Shown here one piece after another: positions 22,080 through 33,675 of a stretch of 64,000 nt of DNA. The stretch is from Monodelphis domestica. Lineage: Eukaryota > Chordata > Mammalia > Didelphimorphia > Didelphidae. The notes below the pieces were generated by a model. The model made no database searches, had not been told where the DNA came from, and saw only the letters and a program-made list of their open reading frames with translations. The position numbers and the translations under genes are program-made. The DNA is taken from assembly GCF_027887165.1 (NCBI RefSeq), contig NC_077235.1, forward strand, positions 9,744,884 to 9,808,883. Direction: 5' to 3'. Each line of letters starts with the position of its first letter. Position 1 is the first letter of the stretch.

Positions 22080-22285
22080 GGGGCAACTGGGTGGCTCAGT
22101 GGATTGGAAGCCAGGCCTAGAGATGAGAGGTCCTGGGTTCCAATCTGGCCTTCCTAGCTGTGTGACCCTGGGTAAGTCACTGAACCCCCGTTGCCTAGCC
22201 CTTACCACTCTTCTGCCCTGGAACCAATACCCAGTATTGATTCTAAGATGGAAGGGAAAGGTTTAAAAAAAATAAAAATAAATGG
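22080..22285 (+). mobile_element. Opossum-type SINE with TSD and short internal deletion
   Basis: Forward copy flanked by CTTGAGTTG (22071-22079 and 22286-22294). It lacks the segment 'tcagacact' between GGCCT and TTCCTAGCTG that other copies carry. Confidence 0.93.
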
Positions 22286-22554
22286 CTTGAGTTGAAGAGC
22301 TACATCTGAAGGCATGAGGCAATGTTGTCTCCCCAAGTCTTACACTGCTTGGGGCCAAATAATAACAAATAAGTAGAAATAGTTTCTCTAAGACTTGTGC
22401 CCACAAACCCAGAGTACACATAGCATTAATAACGTTTCTTGTGGGGAGAGATATGAAATATGACAAGGTGAGATTTACTCTCTCATTGTAGGCTTAAATG
22501 GCATTGGCACTCTTCTTGCTTTGGGAGGACAAAGTTTGACCACTTTTCAGAATG

Positions 22555-22800
22555 GGGCAGGTAGGTTGTGCAGTGGCTAGAGTACTGGGCTTGGAATCAA
22601 GTAGACTCACCTCCACGAGTTCAAATCTGACCTCAAATGCTTTCTGTGTGATCCTGGGCAAGTCACTTCACCCTGTTTGTTTCAGTTCCTCATCTGTAAA
22701 ATGAGCTGGGGAAGGAAGCAACAAACCAGAATTTTTGCCAGGAAAAACCCAAATAGGGCCATGAAGGGTTTGGCCATGACTGAAACAAGTGAACAATAAC
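22555..22800 (+). repeat. MAR1-like tRNA-derived SINE
   Basis: Has 'gtgcagtggctagagtactgggcttggaatcaagtaga' and the diagnostic tail 'aaatgagctggggaaggaagcaacaaacca...aataggg...catgactgaaacaagtgaacaa', characteristic of the MAR1-type marsupial SINE. Confidence 0.85.
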
Positions 22801-23757
22801 ACATGTCTAACCATATGTCTCCCAGTATTGATTGGGATTGGAATTGGCAAGCTTTGGGCTTTGTCCTACCATTAACCTGTCCTGACTAGGGAACAAAGCA
22901 TGCATTTCGCTTCCCGTATTATGAGGAATCCATGGATGGCAAGGGAGAGAACCCTCTTCTAAACTAGCACTTCTTGCTTACCATGACTCAGGTCTCAGGG
23001 GTCCAGGGGAAGTAGCAAAGGGTGGAACAAAGGGGCAGGAGAGGTGTCATGCCAGCCTTTGAACTCCAAAGCAGCTTGAGATCTCTAAGGGTGGAGAAAA
23101 TTGCCCAGGCTAGGCAAGAAGTGGAGCTATGGAGTTGAATGGGAGCGAGTATCTTTAAGCTTTTGATTAACATGCTCAGCAGATGTTACTGAGGCTGGCA
23201 TTAAGAGCTAGGGGATTTCTTCTTGGCATCTACATCTCTTTTAATATCTCCAAGCTTTTAGACCAAGTTCTGAGTCAGAGAGATTCCAAGCAAAAACAGA
23301 CTCATGGCAGTGGTGGTGACAGAGGGCTTGGGGTAGTTGCCCTGTCTCACCAGCCAAAAACCCCAGGAAGGAGAGCCACTTGTGGCCACTTTTTCTTGAA
23401 CCAAAGATCAGCCTGAATTTTCATGGAAGACCATCTTTGGAAGCTGGAAGCTCATCTGCCAGAGATGATGTCTGGATATCAGAGAATGAAAGAGTAAGAG
23501 CTGGAAGTGACTTCTGAAGATACTTACACAAGAGGAAACTGAAGTCCCAAGAAGAAAGTCAGAATTCTAATGGAACTTTGCCCACCTACCACCATGGTCA
23601 GGTGGGGGTGGGGGTGGACCTTTCCTCTTGGTCTCTTCAACATGGGAAACACCTACTCAAGAGAGCTGCTGCCTAAGCATCCCATCCTCATGAGACTCCT
23701 ACCTTTTGGCCCACCCTTTTCCCCAGCCTCTGTAAGTACAAAGGCTAACTAAGCCTT
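22801..23757. other. Unique intergenic sequence
   Basis: No gene recognised. A weak SINE relic ('agaggaaactgaagtccc') lies near 23470-23560. Confidence 0.45.
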
Positions 23758-23944
23758 CTTTTTTTCTTTTTAAACCCTTACCTTCCATCTTGGAATCAAT
23801 ACTGTATTGGTTCCAAGGCAGAAGAGTGGTAAGGACTAGGCAATGGGGGTTAAGAGATTTGTCCAGGGTCACCCAGCTGAGAAGTGTCTGAGGGCAGATT
23901 TGAACCCAGGACCTCCTGTCTCTGGGCCTGGCTCTCAATCCAAG
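23758..23944 (-). mobile_element. Opossum-type SINE, 5'-truncated
   Basis: Reverse copy that stops at 'ctctcaatcca' without the GGGCAGCTGGG head. The flanks TAACTAAGCCTT and TAACTAAACCTT form a target duplication with one mismatch. Confidence 0.93.
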
Positions 23945-24039
23945 TAACTAAACCTTTTGAGAGACATTTTGCCCTATTATCCTGGCAGGACTCACACCTG
24001 TGGGGGTTGGATTGTCCTCTGGTCTATATGTACCTTTCT

Positions 24040-24675
24040 AATTTATAGAACCCTAATTATGTCTAATGGAGGTGACTTGAACAGGGTCATAGAGGTTGTA
24101 AGCAGCAGAGGTGAGATTAGAACTCAAGTCTTCAGACTCCAAATTCAGCATTCTTTCCACTAGTCCATACCAGAGTGGTGACATGGAGCAGAGACAGGGG
24201 AGGGAAAACTAGGAGTGGGAAGGGAGAAGGCAGCATATCTTGGTAGCTGGCATTAAAAGTTAGAAATATCTGTCCTCAGGAGAGGTGTGCTGACTCCATT
24301 CCTAGGACTAGCCTGCCTGCTTGCTATTATCAGGTGACTTTGGGTCTTTATAATACTTTGGACTGAATAGCTTTGGGTTCAAATCCTGGCTTACCTACTT
24401 GGGTCACTTAACTTTCATGGACCTCAGTTTCTGCATTTGCAAAAGGTGCTGGGGGGAGGCTCAAAGACCTTAGAGATCCTGTTGGCTCAAGGCATATGGC
24501 CCTATTTGAGTTCATCCTCACAGCAGTCCTGTAAGGGATGATGGGATAGAGTTAAATGCAATGTATTACCTTTTTCCAAAAAGGTAAATTTACCAAAAGG
24601 GTAAATGATCCATCCAAGGTCACAGAGCCAGGAGCAGAATCCTAGACTCCTACTTCCTAGCCTCCTGGTAGTCTT
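24040..24675. repeat. Cluster of three MIR-type SINE relics
   Basis: A reverse relic at 24040-24170 ('gaacagggtcatagaggttgtaagcag', 'gaactcaagtcttcagactcc'). A forward one at 24340-24480 ('gggttcaaatcctggcttacctacttgggtcacttaac', 'cctcagtttctgcatttgc'). Another reverse one at 24500-24675 ('ccaaggtcacagagccagg'). Their boundaries are approximate. Confidence 0.65.
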
Positions 24676-26015
24676 TCCACTCTTCCACTTTGATTGCAGC
24701 CTAGCTTAGTCTAAATAGAGCATCTCACTTGGTTACATAACACCCCTGCTGCTGGGCCCAATTTACCAGAAGCTTGGGAATCGCAGAAGTGGGTGGGAGT
24801 AACCAACTGTGGAAGATGAGCTCCACATTTGAGATGCTGCTCAACAGAAGAAAGAGTCAGCTCGATCAAAGCTGTTAGAATCGACTTGGCTCCTCACTGG
24901 ATATGGTTTCAAACTATCCCACAAGCTGCCCCAGGGAATCTTACTTGGCCTTGGCTTTTATATCCTCCAGGCCACATCCCAGCACCCAAATCTCAGTCTC
25001 TTGAGGTGGAAAAGACCTGAACATTTTTTTTAAACCTGGAAAAGAAGTCAGTTAGTCCAATGGTATTTCCTGTCTCTTCCCCTATTTTTTCCCAAATTGC
25101 TGTCCTACACAGAAACCCCTCCCCTTATTCTGGCCTTTTGGGCTCTCTTTCTAATCTCACTCTGCTCTCACATTCCCCAGGCTCTGCTTTATCCTAGTCT
25201 TCCTCTCTTGTAATAATTCCTTCCAATGTGCCCTGGGAGATTTCCTGTTCTAGTGAAAACAAACTTCTGTCTACCCGGCACTCTGGGCATCAGCATTCCT
25301 TCCTGCCACTTGGAGAGCTCAGCTAAGGTTTAGGATTCCCTCTCTCCCCCTTCCCCCAGTCTCCGACAGACTGTTCCTTCTCTCCCTCCCTTATCCTCCA
25401 GCTGGTGCACTCTGGGTAGCCCAACTGGCTGAAACCATTACTCTATAACCTCACCTAGACAGGGTAGACAATTTCAAAGTCATCTGGTCCGGTCTCCTCA
25501 TTTTATAGATAAGCATGTCCAAAGCTCAGAGTTGAAGCCCTTTGCCCAAGTTTACATGGGTAGCCACTGGGAAAGACCCATAGAGAGCCAAGTATCAATA
25601 GTTGTTGCTCCCAGTAGGCAATGACTTCATTTCTAGTCCTCACTCTTGAATGGTGAATGACTGAACAAATGGTGCTATATGAATGAATGATACAGCATTT
25701 ATTAATCACTTAATATGTGCAAAGCCCTGGGTAAGTGCTTTGTATATAAAGAAAAATCAAGGGAGAAGGCAATCACGGAGGACAGACCAGTCTTGACATG
25801 GCAAATGGCTTCACTTTCTCTGATTCAGTTGAGCAATAATTTAGTACCAGGTACCATTCAAGGTACTGGGGAGAAAAAGGCAGAGTCTCTCCAGGAGCTG
25901 ACTTTCTTTTGGAAATTCTTCAACATGGAGCTAGGCTCTAGGAATTTTCAGGTGGCAGAGGGACAAATTAGTATAGACAGGTGCCTTCATGGGACTCACT
26001 AGTCTTGAAGCTAAG
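24676..26015. other. Intergenic sequence with faint SINE/L2-like relics
   Basis: Faint SINE cores near 25470-25560 and an L2/SINE-like 'accaggtaccattcaaggtactgggga' block near 25830-25910. No gene recognised. Confidence 0.45.
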
Positions 26016-26019
26016 GAAT

Positions 26020-26255
26020 GCATCTGTGATTTCATTTGTATAAGGAACTCCCAGATCAGGAAATTCCTATCAAAGTCAACAGCCCTTTCTCTGCAACTTA
26101 AAAGTCTTTGAGTTCCCTAGAACACTGAGAGGTAAAGTGATTTGCCCAGGATCACACAGCTAGTATGTGTCCAGAGTGAAATTTGAACCCAAGTCTTCCT
26201 GGCTCCAAGACTAACTCCCCATCTACTATACTATGCAGCCTCTCTCTATGAGATA
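26020..26255 (-). repeat. Old tRNA-derived SINE, reverse
   Basis: Carries 'gaggtaaagtgatttgcccaggatcacacagctagtatgtgtcc' and 'gaacccaagtcttcctggctcc', preceded by the 'gatttcatttgtataaggaactccc' tail found in marsupial Ther/MIR-like SINEs. Confidence 0.75.
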
Positions 26256-26339
26256 AAGGCATTAGAGACCTTCAACTGGGGAGACTTAGCCAGTGGCATT
26301 CCATAGGGGTCATCCCCGATTGGGACAAAACGAGAATAT

Positions 26340-26640
26340 ACTGATTTGATATACACTTCCACCTCCTGGAATCCTCAGCTTCTTTCAAAGCTCATGCTAA
26401 ATACTGCCTCCTCTCCAAGGCCTCTGTAATGCCCCTAGCTATTAGTGCCTCCCCTGCCCCACAAACTGCCTGATATTACTTTGGACACATTCTGTATAAA
26501 TTCCTATATGGACACGCTGTCTCTTCCAACAGAACACAAACTCCTTGGAGAGAAAAATTGTTTCATTCTTGGTACTTCTATCCACAATGCCTAGCACCGA
26601 GCAGGCTCTTAATAAATGGATCTGAAAGAGTGACTGAGAG
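26340..26640 (+). mobile_element. L2 LINE 3' end
   Basis: Follows the L2 3' region from 'cagcttctttcaaagctcatgctaaatactgcctcctctccaaggcct' to 'ccacaatgcctagcaccgagcaggctcttaataaatgga'. Confidence 0.85.
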
Positions 26641-27540
26641 ATGAAGTTGGGCTAAATGCAAATGGTCTCCTACTGGGAAAGAGAAAGCTTGCCATCTCAG
26701 CCACTGGTGGCTCCTTGGGTTTAGCTAAAAGCTTATTTTGCCCTTCTCCAGGGCCTACTTGTCAGCCCCTTGCCCATTCCCTGGTACCTCTTGGCTACCA
26801 TTATTTCCTTTTATTTCTGAGCTGGCTTCTCTCTCCCTACAGGCCAAACTGTAAATACACCTTTTTTGTTTCCTACCCTATGGATTCCAAAGAAGTTGAG
26901 GAAGCCACAGTGGCTAGCTTTTACGGAGGGATTCAACAGGATTGATTAATTTCACCATTCTCTTGCCCGCTGTCATTTCTTTTCCCAAGTGTGCATTCAC
27001 AAATTTTGCTGATTCAAGGCCCTGGGAGCCCATTTTCTAGAGAGAAAATCAAATATTCTTAACTGTCCCTGGTTGGGAAGCAGGCCTTTGCTCTGAGTCT
27101 CTCTTTGGAGGTTTAAGTTATGCTGTTAGCACACTGATTTTAGGAATACTCCTGCTGGTAGTTCAGTCCTGCTAGACTGGGGATAATATGAATGCCAAAA
27201 ATTTTGGGGGGGCTAGGTAGTTTATCACTTCCCTAGAGCCTCTGCCCTAAAGCATTTCCTCTTGTTTATTCCAGGACCTCCAAACTGCAAACTCTCCTCC
27301 ACTCAGCCTATAGAAACAATTCTCTCCTCTCTCCTTGCATTTTGAAATAAGAAGCTCCTTCCCAGAACCACATCTCTGGGTTTACATTTACTGGGTCTAG
27401 TTTGTGAGACACCTTCCTGAAATACCTTTGGCTTCCCTTGAGAAAAAGAGCTTTGGGATTTTTTCTGTGTCCCTAAAGAAAAGGTAGAGGGCCCTGAGTT
27501 TCCAAGGAAGCACTCTGGTTAGCAAGACATTAAACATAGG
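26641..27540. other. Unique intergenic sequence
   Basis: No gene or repeat was recognised. A 76-codon plus-strand frame at 26715-26945 has no support. Confidence 0.5.
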
Positions 27541-27699
27541 ACAGAATTTATTTCACCCAGTAGAAAATACAAAGGAGTTGTGTCTGAGTTGACAAAATAT
27601 CAAAACTCCTTTTTTTTCTTTCTCTGGTAAGCCTCATCTCCCCATGGGACTTACATAATCCTCCCAATTTATTGTATTAAATTGAGTATTAACTTGGGG

Positions 27700-30003
27700 C
27701 TTGAGGGTCCAACAGGGGGAAAGTATTGAGGGTAAACAGAGTCAAATAAATGCCCAAGAATTGGCACGTTAAAGAACAAATCATAGAAACATAGAAAAGT
27801 TCATCTCTCCAAAAACTCACAACAATGAGACAATAAATTGAAATTTATGGCATGCAATTAAGAAGCATTTAGGAGAAAATTGATATCTCTAATGATTTTC
27901 ATCAATAAGAGAAAGAATAAATTATAAAACTGGGTGTGCAACTGAGAAAATCCAACAACTAGGAAACCAACAAATAAGAAACCTTCAACTAAACATCAAA
28001 GGGGAAATTATGAAAAAAAAAGAGATGAACAAAACTGAAAGCAAATAAAACATTTGAATTGATAAATAAAACTAGGAACCCAGGTTTGTTTATTTGTCTG
28101 TTTGTGGAAAAGATAAACAATTAGCTAATCTCCAGAGAGGAAAACCAAAATTTTCACATCAAAAGTAAAAAAAGAAAATTCATAACAGTTGAAGAGGAAA
28201 GAAAGGGAGTTATAAGAAGCTGCTTGGCACACTTATCTGACAACAAAACGGATAAAGAAGATGAAATACTGACTACTTACAAAAATACAAAATACCCAGA
28301 TTAATAGAAGAGGACATAGACTATTTTAGTATAGAAATAAGTTTAAACTAGATACATATGAACTCCCAAGGAGGAAAAAAAATCTAGGACCTGATAGATT
28401 TACAAGATAATTTTATCAACCAAATGAAAAATTAATTGCAATATCCATAAATTATTTGTAAGAATAGAAAAAGAAGAGACCCTTTAATACTCTATGATGT
28501 AAATATGGACTTGATAACAAAACCACGGAGAGAAAAAGGCAGAGAAAGAAAATTGTAGACCATTATCTCTGATGAACATTGACACAAAAATAATAAAATA
28601 TTAGCAAATAGACTACAACAACAAATTTAAAACATCATACAGTATGGACAGGTTGGGTTTAGACAAGAAATACAGGATATACTTGGAATAAACAGGCAAT
28701 ATTATTCACAAATAAAATAGGCTGTATTAATAATAAATAATAAAAATCATATTATATCAACAGATGCTAAAAAGGTTTCTGACAAAATGCAATGCCAGTT
28801 TATGCTAAAAAAAAAGCAAAACAAAACACTAGAAAGCATAGCAATACATGGACTTTCCCTTAACATAGAGTGATATCTATCTAAATCAGAAACAAACACT
28901 CTATGTAGTGGGAAAAGATTAGTGACCTTTCCAGTGAAAGCAGTGAAAGCAAGGATACTTGTTATCAACAATACATAGTTCTAGAACTGCTATTTGTAGC
29001 AGTAAGACAAGAAAAAAATCAAGGGAATGAGTATATGCAAAAAGTAAACAAAACAATCACTTTCTGAAGATGATAAGATAGTGTATCTAAAGAATCCTAG
29101 AGTCTACTAAAAATAATTGAAACAATCAACAAAGTATTGTAGGAAGCAAATTATGACATAAATCAACGGCATTTCTATATAGTACTAATAAAATCCAGTT
29201 GGAAGAGGCAGAAAGAAAAACTCCATTCAAAGTAACTACAGAATATAGAAATAATAGGGACTCTATGGTGATACACAGGAACTATATGAAAGCAACTGCA
29301 GAACATTCTTTTTTTTTAAATTTAAAACCCTTACCTTCCATCTTGGAGCCAATACTGGCTCCAAGGCAGAAGAGTGGTAAGGGCTAGGCAATGGGGGTCA
29401 AGTGACTTCCCCAGGGTCACACAGCTGGGAAGTATCTGAGGCCAGATTTGAACCTAGGACCTCCTATCTCTAGGACTGGCTCTTATTCCACTGAGCTACC
29501 CAGCTGCCCCCCAGAACATTCTTTACAAAAATAAAGACAAACATAAATAACTAGAGAAATGTTAATTGTTCATAGGTAGTATAAGCAGATATAATAATAA
29601 AAATGACACTATTACCTAAATTATGTATTAAATCAAACTATGAAAGGCTCATTTTGTCAAGGTAAAAAAATAATAAAATTCATCTTAGAGAAAAAAGATC
29701 AAGACTCTCAAAGGAAATAATGAAAAAAGTGACAAACCAGAGGGCCTAGGAGTACCAAATTTCAAATGAAACTATAAAGGTATAATCATCAAAAGGATTG
29801 GAACTTGTTAAAAAATAGACATGTTATTCAGTGGAATAGATTAGGGACAGGATACATGGAAGCATACACACATGGTAGCCTAGCATTTAATAAACCCAAA
29901 CACCTCAGAGAAAAAAACTGGAAAGGAGCCCAGCAGAAATTTGGCACAGACCAGTATCTCACATTGTATACTAAGATAGATTCCAAATGGATATACCTCC
30001 TTA
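27700..30003 (+). mobile_element. Old plus-strand L1 (ORF2), 5' part of a split element
   Basis: A-rich L1 sense strand with remnants of ORF2 in order. A reverse-transcriptase part lies around 28600-28990. The C-terminal part at 29805-30003 reads KFGTDQYLTLYTKIDSKWI, which parallels LGLDQHLTPYTKINSEWV in the younger L1 at 30.0-34.5 kb. A SINE splits it at 29312-29511. The element resumes at 34518, so the minus-strand L1 landed inside it. Confidence 0.85.
29312..29511 (-). mobile_element. Opossum-type SINE, perfect 13-bp TSD
   Basis: Reverse copy flanked by CAGAACATTCTTT at 29299-29311 and 29512-29524; inserted in the old L1. Confidence 0.95.
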
Positions 30004-30030
30004 CATAATGTGGTTTCTTTTTTTTTTTAA

Positions 30031-30555
30031 TTTAATTTAATTTAATTTTTTTGGTTACAATACTCACTTTATTTCCCTCCCTCCTCTCCACCCACCCTTC
30101 CCACAGCCGACGCACAATTTCATTGGGTATTACTTGTGTCCTTGATCAGAACCTATTTCCATGTTGTTGTTTGCACTAGGATGTTCATTTAGAGTCTACA
30201 TCCCCAACCATATCCCTTCGACCCATATATTCAAGCAGATGTTTTTCTTCTGTGTTTTTTCTCTGAATGTGGATAGTGGTTTTTCTTGTAGATTCCTCCC
30301 AGTTGTTCAGGGTCACTGCACTGCCACTAATGGAGAAGTCCATTACGTTCTCTTGCACCACAATGTGTCAGTCTCTGTGTACAAAGTTCTCCTGGTTCTG
30401 CTCCTTTTGCTATGCATCAATTCCTGCAGGTTATTCCAGTTACCATGGAATCCCTCCAGTTCATCATTTCTTTGAGCATAAAAGTATCCCATCACCAACA
30501 GATACCACAATTTGTCCAGTCATTCCCCAATTGAAGGGCATCCACCCATTTTTCT
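30031..30555 (-). mobile_element. Extra L1 3' segment at the tail of the composite L1
   Basis: This segment repeats, with divergence, the order of 30580-31130. Both have a T-rich end, 'ccgacgcacaatttcat' versus 'ccgatgcgcgattcatc', 'gtctctgtgtacaa.gttctcctggttctgctcc', and end at 'cccaattga.gggcatcc'. It therefore holds the 3'UTR and the last part of ORF2 of another L1. It shares the single target duplication of the whole composite. Confidence 0.85.
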
Positions 30556-30931
30556 TTTTTCTTTTTTAAGTCTTTAAAACATTATTTTATTTAGTCATTT
30601 TCATACATTGTTCATTGGAAACAGATAATTTTCTTTTCCTCCCCCCAACCCCTCACCACCCCTTCCCCAGCCGATGCGCGATTCATCTGGGTATCACATG
30701 TGTCCTTGCTCTGAACCCATTTCCTTGTTGTTGTTATTTGCATTAGGGCGCTCATTTAGCGTCTCTCCTCGATCATGTCCCCTCAACCTCTGTAGTCAAG
30801 CAGTTGCTTTTCCTCGGTGTTTTTACTCCCTCAGTTTGTCCTCTGCTTGAGGATAGTTTTTTTTTTTCTTGTAGATCGCTGCAGGTTGTTCAGGGACATT
30901 GTAAAGCCATTACTGGAGAAGTCCATCACCT

Positions 30932-31480
30932 TCAATTGTACCACAGTGTATTAGTCTCTGTGTACAATGTTCTCCTGGTTCTGCTCCTCTCGCTCTGCAT
31001 CACTTCCTGGAGGTTGTTCCAGTCTCCATGGAACTCCTCCACTTTATTATTCCTTTTAGCACAATAGTACTCCATCACCAACATATACCACAATTTGCTC
31101 AGCCATTTCCCAATTGATGGGCATCCCCTCGTTTTCCAGTTTTTGGCCACCACAAAGAGCGCAGCTATGAATATTCTTGTACAAGTCTTTTTGTCCATTA
31201 TCTCTTTGGGGTACAAGCCCAGCAGTGCTATGGCTGGATCAAAGGGCAGACAGTCTTCTAGTGCCCTTTGGGCATAGTTCCAAATTGCCCTCCAGAATGG
31301 CTGGATCAATTCACCACCCCACCAGCAATGAATTAATGTCCTTACTTTGCCACATCCCCTCCAGCATTCATTACTTTCCTTTGCTGTCATGTTAGCCAAT
31401 CTGCTAGGTGTGAGGTGATACCTCAGAGTTGTTTTGATTTGCATCTCTCTGATTATAAGAGATTTAGAACACTTTTTCAT
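30932..31480 (-). pseudogene. L1 ORF2 C-terminal domain fragment
   Basis: An open stretch of 182 codons containing [39 protein letters not shown] and WKNYAQ-like segments, which are the hallmarks of the mammalian L1 ORF2 C-terminus (cysteine motif region). It is separated by frameshifts and stops from the upstream parts. It encodes the nucleic-acid-binding tail of the retrotransposon polyprotein and is not a host gene. Confidence 0.92.
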
Positions 31481-31700
31481 GTGCTTATTAATAGTTTTGA
31501 TTTAACTGAAAATTGCCTATTCATGTCCCTTGCCCATTTATCAACTGGAGAATGGCTTGATTTTTTGTACAATTGGTTTAACTCTTTATAAATTTGATTA
31601 ATTAGACCTTTGTCAGAGGTCTTTGTAATGAAGATTGTTTACCAGTTTGTTGCTTCCCATCTAATTTTGGATGCATTACTTTTGTTTGTACAAAACCTTT

Positions 31701-32258
31701 TTAATTTGATGTAATAAAATTATTGATTTTACATTTTGTGATTTTTTCTAGTTTTTGCTTGATTTTAAAGTCTTTCCTTTCCCAAAGACCTGACAAGTAT
31801 ACTATTCTGTGTTCGCCTGATTTGCTTATAGTTTCCTTCTTTATATTCAGGTCAGTCACCCATTCTGAGTTTATCTTGGTGTAGGGTGTGAGATGTTGAT
31901 CCAAACCTAATCTCTCCCATACTGTCCTCCAATTTTCCCAGCAGGTTTTATCAAATAATGGGTTTTGGTCCCCAAATCTGGGATCTTTGGGCTTATCATA
32001 GACTGCCTTGATGAGGTCATTTGCCCCAAGTTTATTCCACTGATTCTCCTTTCTGTCTTTTAGCCAGTACCAAATTGTTTTGATGACCACTGCTTTATAG
32101 TATAGTTTGAGATCTGGAACTGCAAGTCCTCCTTCCTTTGCATTTTTTTCCATGATTTCCCTGGATATCCTTGATCTTTTGTTTTTCCAAATGAACTTTG
32201 TTATGGTTTTTTCTAATTCAGTAAAAAAGTTTTTTTGGTAGTTCAATGGGTATGACAC
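31701..32258 (-). pseudogene. L1 ORF2 fragment, post-reverse-transcriptase region
   Basis: An open stretch of 185 codons with KTITKFIWKNKRSRISREIM, GLAVPDLKLYYKAVVIKTIW and QHLTPYTKINSEWVTDLN, typical of the region between the reverse transcriptase and the C-terminus of L1 ORF2. A stop and frameshift separate it from the RT piece at 32503-32763. Confidence 0.92.
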
Positions 32259-32502
32259 TGAATAAGTAAATTAATTTGGGCAGGATTGTCATTTTTATGT
32301 TAGCTCATCCTACAAATGAGCAATCAATGTCTCTCCAATTGTTTAGATCTAGTTCTAATTGTGTGGAGAGAGTATTGTAGTTGTGTTCGTATAGTTCCTA
32401 TGTTTGTCTCGGCAGATAGATTCCTAAGTATTTTATATGGTCTATGGTGATTTTAAATGGAATTTCTCTTTTTAATTCTTGCTGCTGAAATGAGTTGGAG
32501 AT

Positions 32503-33165
32503 CTATAGAAATGCAGATGACTTATGAGGGTTTATTTTGTATCCTGCAACTCTGCTAAAGTTGTTGATTATTTCGATTAGCTTTTTGGTTGAATCTCTAG
32601 GATTCTTTAAGTAGACCATCATGTCATCTGCAAAGAGTGATAACTTGGTCTCCTCCTTGCCTATTTTGATGCCTTCAATTTCCTTTTCTTCTCGAATTGC
32701 TACTGCTAGTGTTTCTAGTACAGTGTTAAATAACAGAGGTGATAATGGGCATCCTTGTTTCACTCCTGATCTTATTGGGAAGTCTTCAAGTTTATCCCCA
32801 TTGCAGATGATGTTTGCTGATGGTTTTAAATATATACTGTTTATTATTTTTAGGAAAGGCCCTTCTGTTCCTATTCTATTCTATTCCTATACTTTCTAGT
32901 GTTTTTAATAGGAATGGATGTTGTATTTTATCAAAGGATTTTTCTGCATCTATTGAGATAATCATGAGATTTTTGTCAGTTTGCTTGTTAATATGGTCAA
33001 TTGTGTGGATGGTTGTCCTAATATTGAACCATCCTTGCATTCCTGGTATGAATCCTACCTGGTCATAGTGAATAACCCCTGTGATGACTTGCTTGAGTCT
33101 TTTTGCTGGTATCTGAATGACGTCTTCTTGGCAGCTTGTAATATTTTTTTTCCCTTGGTCTGATA
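32503..33165 (-). pseudogene. L1 ORF2 reverse transcriptase fragment
   Basis: From about 33120 to 32900 the frame gives [20 protein letters not shown] and the '[14 protein letters not shown]' block (catalytic Asp). From 32763 to 32503 it gives [20 protein letters not shown] and [13 protein letters not shown], with the catalytic FADD motif. The two parts are in different frames, so no active enzyme is encoded. The endonuclease domain that normally precedes the RT is absent. Confidence 0.92.
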
Positions 33166-33169
33166 GTTC

Positions 33170-33675
33170 TTGAATTTGGCTATAACATTCTTGGGTGTTG
33201 TCAGTTGGGGATTAAATACAGAAGGTGATCTGTGGATTCTTTCAATCTCTACTTTTTCCTCTTGTTCTAGAATATCAGGGCAGTTTTATTGAATAATTTC
33301 CTGTAGTATTATGTCCAGGATTTTTCTTTTGTCATGGTTTTCTGGTAGACCAATGATTCTTAAATTGTCTCTCCTTGAATGATTTTCTAAATCTTCTGTT
33401 TTTTGAATGAGATGTTTCATATTTTCCTCAATTTTTTCATTCTTTTGGTTTTGTTTTATAGTGTCCTGCTGCCTTGTGAGGTCACTTAATTCTAATTGTT
33501 GTATTCTGGTTCTTAAAGACTGGATTTCATCCCTGGATTTTTGGTCATCCTTCTCCTTCTGATATGATTTTCTTTGGAGGCCATCTTTCATTCTCTTTGC
33601 CTCATCTTTCATCTTCTTTGCCTCATCTTTCATCTCCTTTGCCTTATTTTCAAGCTGGTTGATTTTTGCTTTCAA
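33170..33675 (-). pseudogene. L1 ORF1 fragment (coiled coil and start of RRM)
   Basis: An open stretch of 129 codons: a heptad coiled coil with a threefold repeat of KMKDEAK-type units, followed by DLENHSRRDNLRIIGLPENH, the conserved N-terminal edge of the L1 ORF1 RNA-recognition domain. Continuation ends near 33170, where the sequence switches to ORF2 reverse transcriptase. The RRM remainder and the C-terminal domain of ORF1 are lost. Confidence 0.9.
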
